Positions 8,921 to 17,122 of a stretch of 64,000 nucleotides of DNA are shown one piece after another; the first letter of the stretch is position 1; each line of letters starts with the position of its first letter. The DNA is from DATFVA01 sp963745945. Its GTDB lineage: Bacteria; Bacteroidota; Ignavibacteria; Ignavibacteriales; Ignavibacteriaceae. The translations under genes and the position numbers were made by a program. The notes beneath the pieces are model-generated. The model searched no databases and was not told the origin of the DNA. It saw only the letters and a list, made by a program, of their open reading frames with translations. The DNA lies in assembly GCA_963745945.1 (NCBI GenBank), contig CAVUZG010000004.1, positions 1,488,001 to 1,552,000 on the forward strand, in the 5' to 3' direction.

Positions 8921-8936
8921 TGGTATGCTTATTGCC
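8921..8936 (+). promoter_or_regulatory. Candidate sigma-54 (-24/-12) promoter for hydGE
   Basis: TGGTATGCTTATTGCC matches the sigma-54 consensus at the invariant GG (8922-8923) and GC (8934-8935) with the required 10-base spacing, and at the flanking T and TTGC. It lies 65 bases before the hydG ATG, leaving room for a short leader. A TATAAT box at 8959-8964 lacks a well-spaced -35 and is a weaker alternative. No sigma-54 activator gene is visible in the window. Confidence 0.5.
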
Positions 8937-9000
8937 CCTGATAAGAAAGGAATAAGTATATAATGGTAGTTAATAGGCAATCCAACCGGAGAAAAGTCAA

Positions 9001-10392
9001 ATGTTTTTTATAAATGAATCTTATATTAACTCGCTCATAGAAGATGAATCACTTAAAAATGAAAATATGCAGGATGATATAATCAGGAAAGGTGAAGAAG
9101 CGAGAGGAATAAATTTAAAAGAAAGTGCAGCACTTCTTAATATCAGTTCACCTGAGCTGTATGACAAACTTTTCCAAACTGCTAAAAAGGTTAAGGAAAA
9201 AATTTACGGCAACCGCCTGGTTCTTTTTGCTCCGTTGTACATAACAAATGTCTGCGTAAATAATTGCCTCTATTGTGCATTCAGGAAAGATAATCGTCAG
9301 TTGAAAAGGAAATCTCTTACTATAAAAGAGATAGTTGAAGAAGCGCGTTACTTAATTTTATCGGGTCAAAAACGGCTTTTACTCGTTGCGGGTGAACATC
9401 CTAAAAAAGCTTCTGTACACCATATTGGAGAGGCCATAAGTGCAATTTATAGTTTAAATCTAAATGGAAATAATATAAGAAGACTTAATGTAAACGCTGC
9501 TCCTTTAAGTGTTGAAGACTTTAAGGAACTTAAAAGTTATGGCATAGGAACATATCAATGTTTCCAGGAAACTTATCACTACAATACCTATATGCAAATG
9601 CATCCTGACGGACCAAAAAGAGATTATGCGTGGAGGCTGTTTGCAATGGACCGGGCTCTGCAGGCCGGGATTGATGATGTAGGAATTGGTGCACTATTCG
9701 GATTAACCGATTACAGGTTTGAAACTCTGGCTTTGCTCAGCCATGCATTCGATCTTGATTCAAAATATGGAATCGGACCGCATACTATTTCAATACCCAG
9801 ACTTGAACCTGCACTTAATGCTCCTGCTGCTTTAACTCCTCCTAATGCGGTTGACGATCTTTCATTTAAAAAATTAATTGCAGTCATCCGGCTCGCGGTT
9901 CCTTATACTGGAATGATTTTATCTACAAGAGAAAGAGCAGAAATTCGAAGGGATCTTTTTGCTGTGGGTATCTCCCAGATAAGTGCCGGAAGCAGGACTT
10001 CTCCGGGCAGCTATAAAGAAAGTGTAGAAAGTCTTGATGATCATGAACTTGAGCAATTTCAGCTTGGAGATCACAGATGTTTAGATGAAGTTGTAAGAGA
10101 TATAACAACTTTAGGCTATATGCCGAGCTTCTGTACAGCCTGTTACAGGTCGCAAAGAACAGGAGACAGGTTTATGGAACTTGCAAAATCAGGAAATATC
10201 GGGAAGATTTGCATTCCAAATGCGATGGCTACTTTTAAGGAATATTTGAATGATTTTGCCTCCGAGAAAACTAAATCTGCTACTGAGAATTTCTTTGCCG
10301 CGGAGTTAAAAAAAATAAACGGCACAACCCGTAAAAAAGTTGATGCGATGATAGAAAAAGTTGATGCCGGCGAAAGAGATGTTTATTTATAG
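9001..10392 (+). CDS. hydG: [FeFe]-hydrogenase maturation radical SAM enzyme HydG
   Basis: HydG cleaves tyrosine to make the CO and cyanide ligands of the H-cluster and delivers them as an Fe(CO)2(CN) synthon. The 463-residue product has the radical SAM motif CVNNCLYC (near residues 80-87) and the C-terminal auxiliary-cluster motif CTACYRSQRTGDRF followed by a Cys 22 residues on (KICIP), which separates HydG from ThiH. Length fits the family. A Shine-Dalgarno-like CCGGAG lies about 9 bases before the ATG. The stop codon directly abuts the hydE ATG. The gene is divergent from aspA-hydF. Confidence 0.96.
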   Translation: MFFINESYINSLIEDESLKNENMQDDIIRKGEEARGINLKESAALLNISSPELYDKLFQTAKKVKEKIYGNRLVLFAPLYITNVCVNNCLYCAFRKDNRQLKRKSLTIKEIVEEARYLILSGQKRLLLVAGEHPKKASVHHIGEAISAIYSLNLNGNNIRRLNVNAAPLSVEDFKELKSYGIGTYQCFQETYHYNTYMQMHPDGPKRDYAWRLFAMDRALQAGIDDVGIGALFGLTDYRFETLALLSHAFDLDSKYGIGPHTISIPRLEPALNAPAALTPPNAVDDLSFKKLIAVIRLAVPYTGMILSTRERAEIRRDLFAVGISQISAGSRTSPGSYKESVESLDDHELEQFQLGDHRCLDEVVRDITTLGYMPSFCTACYRSQRTGDRFMELAKSGNIGKICIPNAMATFKEYLNDFASEKTKSATENFFAAELKKINGTTRKKVDAMIEKVDAGERDVYL

Positions 10393-11439
10393 ATGGATAT
10401 AAAACCAATTCTGCAGAAAGATAATTTAGAGAAGAAGGAAATGATATCCCTGCTTCAGGCTGATGATGCCAAAGATATTAATTTCATCTTTGCCCGGGCT
10501 GCAGAAATCAGGAATGAATTTATGGGAAATGAAATTCACCTTCGCGGAATAATAGAATTTTCTAACTACTGTGAACAGAACTGTCTTTACTGCGGGCTTC
10601 GCAAATCAAATGAGGAGCTGCCGCGTTACAGAATGAATGAAGAAATTATATTATCAATTGCCAAAACAATTAATGGAAAAGGGATAAAGACAATTGTTCT
10701 GCAATCAGGTGAAGACAATAACTGCTCATCTGAATTTATCAGTAAAATTATTCACCATATAAAACTTTTTGATACTGCAGTTACTTTAAGTCTTGGTGAA
10801 AGAAATTTTAACGAATATGAAATTTGGAAAGAATCGGGTGCTGACAGGTATCTTTTAAAGCACGAAACAGCAAATCCTAAATTATATTCAATATATCATC
10901 AGGGACAGTTATTAGATGAAAGATTAAAACATCTCACTATTCTGAAAAAGTTAGGCTACCAGGTTGGAAGCGGAAACCTGATAGGGTTGCCTTTCCAGAC
11001 TATTGAAGATATTGCAGATGATATTTTACTTTGTAAAAAAATGGATGTCGATATGGCATCATTCAGTCCTTTAATCCCATCTCCGGATACACCCTATCGA
11101 CAGAAAAAAACAGTCGATTCCAAACTGATCCTGAAAACAATTGCAGTTGCCAGGATAGTTTTAAAAAATGTTCATATACCGGCAACCACTGCACTTGCAA
11201 CTATGCTGCCAGATGGAAGAAAACAGGGTATATTAGCCGGCGCAAATGTTATTATGCCAAATTTTACGCCGTCTGTTTTCAGTGATAACTACAAAATATA
11301 TCCCAATAAACTAAACGACCTGAATATTGATAGAACTCTTGAAGAACTTGATAACCTTGCAACCAATATGAAAATGAAAATTTCTCACTCACGGGGTGAA
11401 AGTTTAAAAAAGAAGAAATCAGAATTATGTCCGGTTTGA
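10393..11439 (+). CDS. hydE: [FeFe]-hydrogenase maturation radical SAM enzyme HydE
   Basis: HydE works between HydG and HydF, acting on the Fe(CO)2(CN)-cysteine product on the way to the diiron core. The 348-residue protein carries the radical SAM motif NYCEQNCLYCGLR (C-x3-C-x2-C, near residues 59-66), the SAM-binding GLPFQT segment, and the BioB/HydE-like C-terminal barrel with an ATTALATMLPDGR stretch. It begins at the base after the hydG stop, so translation is probably coupled. No extra cluster motif is obvious at the C terminus, as in many HydE proteins. Confidence 0.95.
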   Translation: MDIKPILQKDNLEKKEMISLLQADDAKDINFIFARAAEIRNEFMGNEIHLRGIIEFSNYCEQNCLYCGLRKSNEELPRYRMNEEIILSIAKTINGKGIKTIVLQSGEDNNCSSEFISKIIHHIKLFDTAVTLSLGERNFNEYEIWKESGADRYLLKHETANPKLYSIYHQGQLLDERLKHLTILKKLGYQVGSGNLIGLPFQTIEDIADDILLCKKMDVDMASFSPLIPSPDTPYRQKKTVDSKLILKTIAVARIVLKNVHIPATTALATMLPDGRKQGILAGANVIMPNFTPSVFSDNYKIYPNKLNDLNIDRTLEELDNLATNMKMKISHSRGESLKKKKSELCPV

Positions 11440-11562
11440 TCTAAAAATAGCTGTGATATAAAACTTCTCATTATAAAAGTCCTGCTTTTCTGTGGGCAAT
11501 GTCAACACATTAAAGGTTTAATTCCTGCAATTTTGGGAACTTGTTAACAAAGGATTCAGGAT

Positions 11563-12204
11563 ATGGATGAATTAAAATCCCCAAAGGGGATTATATCGAT
11601 AAAATGGATAATTGGATTAATAATTTTGATTTTTATTTTCTGGATAACCCTTTTTTATATTTATATGCCGCACAAGAATAAAAACAGTACGATTACTGAT
11701 AATTCTTATTCGGAATATAGATTTAAAGAACCGGTAGACACAATAAATGAAGTTCGTGATTTTATTCAGTTCGTCAAAAATACAGGTTCAATTTATCATT
11801 TAAAAAATGAAATTAACTATTCTGAAAAAGGTTTAATAAAACTGCAATCAGCAATTAGCTATTTAGCTGACAGGGTTGATTCAACTGATAGCACATTAGA
11901 TGGAAAAATTAATTCGCTTGATCAAAAAGTTGCAAGAATTGATACGTCTTCCGATGAATATATAACTCAGCTTAAACCTGCCTTCTTTGATGCTGTAAAT
12001 GTAATCGAAACTATTCAAAGATTAAATTACCCTGATTTAAAAGAGCAAATTTTGAAATTAAGTAAAGCAGAAAAAAATATAAATAACAGGAGACCTGTCA
12101 AACTTCAGGCTGTGAACATTGAAAGTTTTTTTAACCTGGCAGGCGGTATACTTCAACAAATGAAATTATCCTACTCATATACACTCAACAAAGCAATCTA
12201 TTAA
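11563..12204 (+). CDS. Uncharacterised single-pass membrane protein with coiled-coil
   Basis: Not recognised as a named family. The 213-residue product has a short cytoplasmic N terminus, one strong membrane helix (about residues 13-36, WIIGLIILIFIFWITLF) and a polar extracytoplasmic part. Residues ~85-150 are rich in heptad-like patterns (AISYLADRVDSTDSTL, KINSLDQKVARID) suggesting a coiled coil. A purine-rich AAAGGATTCAGGAT precedes the ATG. It stands alone after hydE, 123 bases downstream, with no clear functional link. Confidence 0.7.
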   Translation: MDELKSPKGIISIKWIIGLIILIFIFWITLFYIYMPHKNKNSTITDNSYSEYRFKEPVDTINEVRDFIQFVKNTGSIYHLKNEINYSEKGLIKLQSAISYLADRVDSTDSTLDGKINSLDQKVARIDTSSDEYITQLKPAFFDAVNVIETIQRLNYPDLKEQILKLSKAEKNINNRRPVKLQAVNIESFFNLAGGILQQMKLSYSYTLNKAIY

Positions 12205-12357
12205 ATTATTCTGAGGTAAGAAATTATTCTTAAATACAGGTAAAGCCCCCTAAAAATTTATTTTATATCAAAAAGAAATCTTTAAAATTACTTTTCCACC
12301 GCCTATTTTTATTTTAACTTTGTGAAATTTTTCTCAGAAAATTACCAGGTGAGAATT

Positions 12358-13698
12358 TTGTCTGAAAACCACGAAGCAGGAAATAAAAAAGCGCAATGGA
12401 AATTCCCAAAAGCGTTCTGGACGGCGAACCTTGTTGAGCTTTTTGAAAGAGCAGCTTACTATGCAGTATTTATCGCAATAACCCTTTATTTATCCAGAGT
12501 CGTGGGATTCGATGACATTGAAGCGGGATGGATAGGCGGAATCTTTGCTGCAGGTCTTTATTTTCTTCCCCCATTTACGGGGGCTTATGCAGATAAAATA
12601 GGGTTCAGAAATGCAATACTGCTTGCATTTACACTTCTCACATTGGGCTACTTCACGCTTGGAGCCCTTCCTTATAAAGTAACTGTTATGCCTGCGCTTG
12701 TGGTTTTAATGTTCGGCGGTTCTTTTATCAAATCAATTATTACAGGGACAGTTGCAAAAACTACGAATGAAGAAACACGCGCAAGAGGTTATTCAATTTT
12801 TTATGGAATGGTCAATGTCGGTGCTTTTCTTGGTAAAACTTTTGCCTATCCGTTAAGATTAACCTGGGGTGTTGAATCAATTAATTTTTATGCCGCTGCA
12901 ATGACCTTAATCGCTTTAATTGTAGTTTACTTTTTTTATAAAAATGTAAATATAGATGGCGAGGGCAAATCATTTAAAGAGACATGGGATAGTCTTATCC
13001 GCGTTGTTTCAAATGTCAGGCTTCTCCTTCTTATTTTAATTGTTACAGGATTCTGGATTATTCAGCACCAGCTTTATGCAACAATGCCGAAGTACGTTCT
13101 GCGTACGGTTGGAGAACATGCTTCCCCTGAATGGATTGCAAATGTTAATCCGTTTGTTGTGATGATCTCCGTTGTATTTATAACCAACCTTATGAAAAAT
13201 GTTCGCGCTGTTTCTTCTATGACTGTCGGAATGTTTCTCATGCCTTTGTCAGCTTTATTAATGGCTTCAAGCCCGATTCTCGAATCCCTTACAGGACAAT
13301 CTGTTTCAATATTCGGATTATTCTCTGCCCATCCCGTTACAGTTATGATGATTTCAGGTATAATTGTTCAGGGACTTGCCGAATGTTTTATCTCCCCACG
13401 TTACCTTGAATATTTTTCTCTTCAGGCGCCTAAAGGAGAAGAAGGGCTTTATCTCGGGTTCAGTCATTTGCACTCTTTTCTTTCCTCCATTTTGGGATTT
13501 GGAATATCAGGATACCTTTTGGCAGCTTACGCGCCTGATCCCGAACTTCTATCACCAGCACAGTTGATTCATGCATATGACCATTCACATTACATCTGGT
13601 ACTATTTTGCTGTAATAGGAATAATAGCCGCCGTCGCCTTGCTTTTGTACAGGTGGTTAATTGACCGGCATAGAAAACCTGAAGGTAAACCGGCATAA
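12358..13698 (+). CDS. MFS transporter, POT/PTR2-like
   Basis: An inner-membrane major facilitator of about 446 residues with roughly 12 membrane helices. The N-terminal ANLVELFERAAYYAVF resembles the FWERFxYYG signature of proton-dependent oligopeptide transporters, and an MFS loop motif GAYADKIGFRNA follows helix 2; substrate cannot be told. A GTG at 12322 opens the frame but has no Shine-Dalgarno site. The TTG at 12358 has AGGTGAG at 12347-12353 ideally placed, so it is preferred as start. Upstream TAACTTTG (12315-12322) resembles the Bacteroidota -7 box, consistent with transcription beginning too late to use the GTG. Confidence 0.82.
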   Translation: MSENHEAGNKKAQWKFPKAFWTANLVELFERAAYYAVFIAITLYLSRVVGFDDIEAGWIGGIFAAGLYFLPPFTGAYADKIGFRNAILLAFTLLTLGYFTLGALPYKVTVMPALVVLMFGGSFIKSIITGTVAKTTNEETRARGYSIFYGMVNVGAFLGKTFAYPLRLTWGVESINFYAAAMTLIALIVVYFFYKNVNIDGEGKSFKETWDSLIRVVSNVRLLLLILIVTGFWIIQHQLYATMPKYVLRTVGEHASPEWIANVNPFVVMISVVFITNLMKNVRAVSSMTVGMFLMPLSALLMASSPILESLTGQSVSIFGLFSAHPVTVMMISGIIVQGLAECFISPRYLEYFSLQAPKGEEGLYLGFSHLHSFLSSILGFGISGYLLAAYAPDPELLSPAQLIHAYDHSHYIWYYFAVIGIIAAVALLLYRWLIDRHRKPEGKPA

Positions 13699-13784
13699 AA
13701 AAACTGAAAAATATATTACAATTAATAAATTATTATTATTAATTTTATTAAACGATTATACATCTTTAAGCTGGAGAATATAAG

Positions 13785-14588
13785 ATGTGGATATATGTAC
13801 TAATTCTTTCGGTTTTATTTATAATTGTTCTTATCCTGTACATTAATAACAAAAAAGCCGCTAAGCCTGAACCCAATTCATTCCTACAGCGTAACAAACT
13901 GCAGTCCCAGCTCGAAAAAGAATTAATATCCAAAGGATACACTGAAAGAACAGGAAGAAAAAGAAGATTTCAGATACAGGGATGACTATAATAAAAATAT
14001 TACTGATTCTGAATCCAAAGAAATTATGGAGAAGGAATATGAAAAATTTCTGAACAAGGGCATTAGTAAGTATAAAGCAAAAGATTATGACGGCGCCGAA
14101 CTGGAGTTTTCAAAAATAATTGAATCAGGGAGTGCCAACGGGGCAGCCTACTATTACCGTGGAAGAATTAAATTCAAAAGAAATGATTATATAAACGCTA
14201 TTAATGATTTCGATCTTTCAGTCTCTTATGGATTTCAAAATCCCGATCTGTATTTACGTAAAGGGATCTCAAATCTGCATCTGAAAAATTATGATAAAGC
14301 ATTGATGGACTTTTCAACAAGTCTCACATTAAAACCCGATAATATTGAAGCCCATTTTAATAAAGGGCTTGCGGAAACAGCAATGGAACAGTATCAATCA
14401 GCCCTTTTTTCTTTTACAAGAATAATTGAATTAAACCCGAATCACGAATCGGCTTATTATGAAAGAGGGAAAGTTTATCTTAAGATGAATGATAAAGAGT
14501 TCGGCGTGCAGCGGATTTTCAGGATGCATTTAAGAAAGGATGCCTGCCTGCACATCATTATATAAAAACAATTTGTAACCCTGAATAA
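13785..14588 (+). pseudogene. Membrane-anchored TPR protein, broken by two frameshifts
   Basis: Two open frames (13785-13985 and 14026-14565) are parts of one gene. The first encodes a membrane helix (IYVLILSVLFIIVLILY) and a charged linker; it stops at 13983 in its own frame. The second frame is open upstream of 14026 to about 13945 without a stop (reading EDFRYRDDYNKNITDSESKE), so a one-base indel in the A-rich stretch 13945-13965 joins them. TPR units follow (AAYYYRGRIKFKRNDY, LYLRKGISNLHLKNYDKA, AHFNKGLAETAMEQYQSA, AYYERGKVYLKMND). Near 14500 the frame shifts again; the alternative frame gives the typical ending AADFQDAFKKGCLPAHHYIK and stops at 14586-14588. Either sequence error or a decaying gene. 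Confidence 0.8.
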
Positions 14589-14607
14589 TATTCTGATATC
14601 TTAACTT

Positions 14608-14646
14608 GTCATTCCGAATCCCCAGTTTACAGGGGTGAGGAATCTT
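14608..14646. repeat. Dispersed palindromic repeat, TCATTCCGAA type
   Basis: GTCATTCCGAATCCCC is followed by an inverted GGGGTGAGGAAT, giving nested stems ATTCC/GGAAT and CCCC/GGGG. It resembles the element at 1993 in its TCATTCCGAA core and lies between the TPR and acetyltransferase genes. Confidence 0.7.
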
Positions 14647-14699
14647 GCAAAAAATATTAGATTTAATTAAGAGCTTAACTATTACAAACTTCCTCTATT

Positions 14700-15154
14700 A
14701 TGAAATTTGAAATCAAAACCGCCGCTTCCGATTCCAAAGAAATATCTGAACTTTCAAGAGCATTGCACGGCGACCTTGAGTTAAGATACGGCAAAGGAAG
14801 CATAGAAGAATTTGTTGAAGAGAACAAAACAATGCTTATCTTTTTTGCCGCAGTTGATGAAAATAATAATGCTGTTGCCTGCGGTGCATTAAAAGATTTT
14901 GCTAAAGACACCGCGGAAATAAAAAGAATGTATGTAAAAGATGAATTCAGGGGAAAAGGATTATCAAAATTAATTCTTAAATAAACTGGAAGAGAAAGCC
15001 CGCAACTTAAACTATAAAAGAATTAGTTCTTGAAACAGGATTAAAACAGCCGGAAGCAATGAGGCTTTATGAAAAATACGGCTACACTAAAATTCCTGCA
15101 TACGGCAGACACAAAGACGATCCGGATAGTGTTTGTTATGAAAAGTGGGTATGA
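14700..15154 (+). pseudogene. GNAT-family N-acetyltransferase, broken by two frameshifts
   Basis: The open frame 14700-14984 gives the first 94 residues of a GNAT protein, including the acetyl-CoA motif A segment IKRMYVKDEFRGKGLSK. It stops at a TAA created in CTTAAATAAACTGG. Removing one A restores LNKLEEKARNLNYK, and removing one more A near 15019 gives ELVLETGLKQPEAMRLYEKY, then GYTKIPAYGRHKDDPD and a TGA at 15152-15154. The restored ~150-residue protein has the right length and motif B for a small acetyltransferase. Both breaks are extra bases in A runs, so a consensus error is plausible. Substrate unknown. Confidence 0.8.
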
Positions 15155-15205
15155 GTAAAACAGATATGCCGGAATTTAGAAATCCACCATATCTTATAAA
15201 TTAAT

Positions 15206-15607
15206 TTATTTTCTGAACGCTTCGCCGGCGATATAAGTATCAAAGAATTCCTGAAACTTAATAATCTTTCCGTCTTTAATTGTTACCAGGTGAACAAAGT
15301 CTGATTCATAAGTTTTACCTGTCGGCTTTGCGAGACATTTCATATAACCGTACACGGCAACAGAATCATTATCTGTTAGAAACTTACGCGGCTCAAGAAT
15401 TAAAATATCTTCTGCTTCGCGTCCGATGTTTATCCATTCCATAAAACCTGAATGTCCGTATCTTGTTCCGCCTGCCGGGTTAAACGGATTTTCCGGCTCT
15501 CCCCATTCCACATCTTCACTCAGCATTGCGAGAATGGAGTTTATATCACGGTTACCAAATGCACTATATAAATGTTGAACGATTTTTATGTTTTCTTGTG
15601 TGTACAC
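15206..15607 (-). CDS. SnoaL-like / NTF2-fold protein
   Basis: A 133-residue protein of the nuclear transport factor 2/ketosteroid isomerase-like superfamily (SnoaL-like). Typical segments are the N-terminal helix YSAFGNRDINSILAMLSEDVEW and the C-terminal strand pair VHLVTIKDGKIIKFQEFFDTY. Such proteins are small cone-shaped enzymes or binding domains; no substrate can be assigned. It is isolated, convergent with the acetyltransferase gene. Confidence 0.8.
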   Translation of the reverse strand: MYTQENIKIVQHLYSAFGNRDINSILAMLSEDVEWGEPENPFNPAGGTRYGHSGFMEWINIGREAEDILILEPRKFLTDNDSVAVYGYMKCLAKPTGKTYESDFVHLVTIKDGKIIKFQEFFDTYIAGEAFRK

Positions 15608-15642
15608 TTTGTTTAACGCAATTTAATTTTTATAAAACTTTG

Positions 15643-16497
15643 TTATTTCTTTTCAATAACCACTTCGTTACCTGAATAATAAGTTCCTCTTGTTGCCTGG
15701 TTTAATACTTCGATTGTCTCTTGATATGATTTTTCGTTATTGAACCGGTCACTATGGTAAATACCAGGTAAATACTTATAATCCTTCATTTGGTATTTAA
15801 CACTTACCCAATACTTACCTTTTGGTATATGTCGGCTATTGATATCATAAGTCTGCATATAAAACGGAGGAAAATGGGTTGAAGTAAATGGTTCAAGCTT
15901 TATAAGATTTTTTTCCCTTGGTAAAGCTGGTGGAAACACATCACAGGGACTTAGAGTATTCCGTTTTATAATTTCTCCGCTCTCATTTTTCATTATAACG
16001 GTAACTGTATTAAAACATTCCATATCTTCAATTAGATAAACCGGATATTTAGTCTTGTTTGTAAACGTCAGATAAACTTTTCGGAAATCACTACTCAAAC
16101 TATCAACAACAATATTTAATATTTCATCAGGTTTATTGGTTAAAAACAAGTCGTGATATCTTTTTATTGAATCAGGCATTGAAATAAGTATTGGATTAAA
16201 TAAGTAGAAATCTTTTTTTAATTCGGGTTTATTTAAGGTTACTTCTATTGTATCAATTTCATCCGGAGAGCCAATGTAATTACATCTTATAACGTATTTC
16301 CCGAAAGGAATATTTTGAATTTCATAAAAACCATTAATATCAGTAGAAGCCCCAAGGTTTGTATTCAATAAATTTACATTTGCTCCGATCAAAAAACTTG
16401 AATTAGTAACTGCGTAAACTTTTCCGCTTATCTTTCCAGTATTTATTTGGCCGAATATTGCAGTTGAAAAGAGAAGTATAAAAAATAAATATTTCAT
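15643..16497 (-). CDS. Secreted protein with CarboxypepD-regulatory-like domain
   Basis: A 284-residue exported protein: signal peptide MKYLFFILLFSTAIFGQ, then a carboxypeptidase regulatory-like beta-sandwich (GKISGKVYAVTNSSFLIGAN ... GFYEIQNIPFGKYVIRC, residues ~20-90). The rest contains an immunoglobulin-like stretch (VYLTFTNKTKYPVYLIEDME) and no recognised catalytic motif. There is no TonB plug or barrel and no sorting domain, so it is probably periplasmic or surface-associated. The 21-bp tandem array lies 277 bases upstream of its start. Confidence 0.72.
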   Translation of the reverse strand: MKYLFFILLFSTAIFGQINTGKISGKVYAVTNSSFLIGANVNLLNTNLGASTDINGFYEIQNIPFGKYVIRCNYIGSPDEIDTIEVTLNKPELKKDFYLFNPILISMPDSIKRYHDLFLTNKPDEILNIVVDSLSSDFRKVYLTFTNKTKYPVYLIEDMECFNTVTVIMKNESGEIIKRNTLSPCDVFPPALPREKNLIKLEPFTSTHFPPFYMQTYDINSRHIPKGKYWVSVKYQMKDYKYLPGIYHSDRFNNEKSYQETIEVLNQATRGTYYSGNEVVIEKK

Positions 16498-16774
16498 TTT
16501 AACCTCAATAACAATTTAAAAAAGATAAGTCAGATGTTTTTTGCCGATCCCTTCTGAAGCATAACAAATTAATATCCCCGTCAAATTTCATAGCGCCTCA
16601 GCTAAAATAAATTATCCGGTTTAATATGGCAACAAAAATTTTAAATGATAAATACCTTTCTGTTCTCTGACTGTCTTCAATTTTTTATGTTTTCAAAACA
16701 TCAAAACAGGCTGAAATCTTATAAAAATCAAACATTTATTCATTTTTACATAATATAAATGACAATTTTGTCGG
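16498..16774. other. AT-rich intergenic stretch before the tandem array
   Basis: No coding frame with a credible start, no tRNA and no clear promoter was seen here. It leads into the 21-bp array at 16775. Confidence 0.5.
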
Positions 16775-17025
16775 TGTAATTTCATTTTTTTTTAATGTAA
16801 AATGATTTTTTGCTCTTGTAAGATTATTTTTTGCTGATGTAAGTTGATATTTTTAAATGTAAAGTGACTTCTTGTCTTTGTAGAATGATTTTTTGTCAGT
16901 GCAAAATGATTTTTATTAGATGTAAGAAGACTTTTTTTTTGTGTAAGATGATTTTTGGGTGATGTAAAATGATATTTTTTAAATGCAGCACGGCATTTTT
17001 TAAATGTAAAATCTCATTTTTTTTA
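16775..17025. repeat. Degenerate tandem array, 12 units of 21 bp
   Basis: Twelve consecutive units begin at 16775, 16796, 16817, 16838, 16858, 16879, 16900, 16921, 16942, 16963, 16984 and 17005. All are 21 bases except the fourth (20). The working consensus is TGTAAAATGATTTTTT followed by a variable five; TGTAA or a close variant starts nearly every unit. The core AAAATGATTTT is itself a near-palindrome. Read on the minus strand, units 11 to 5 are open and give heptads like SPKNHLT, SNKNHFA and LTKNHST, but there is no start codon and the 20-base unit breaks the frame, so coding is doubtful. The spacing of two helical turns puts A/T tracts in phase. Confidence 0.88.
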
Positions 17026-17122
17026 TAGAAAAAGAGCCCCCTTCAAATCTGATTTATGTATTTAAATTTCATACAAACATACATCGCATACAATTCAGGA
17101 TGGCAGTTCTATGCCAGCTTCT

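Noticed and set aside
16858..17004. Possible minus-strand repeat protein of heptads like KNHFT across the 21-bp array
   Set aside because: No start codon in frame, in-frame stops at the first unit and a 20-base unit that breaks the frame; treated as a DNA repeat.
16775..17025. CRISPR array
   Set aside because: Units are contiguous with no unique spacers of constant length, are too short and diverged, and no cas genes are near.
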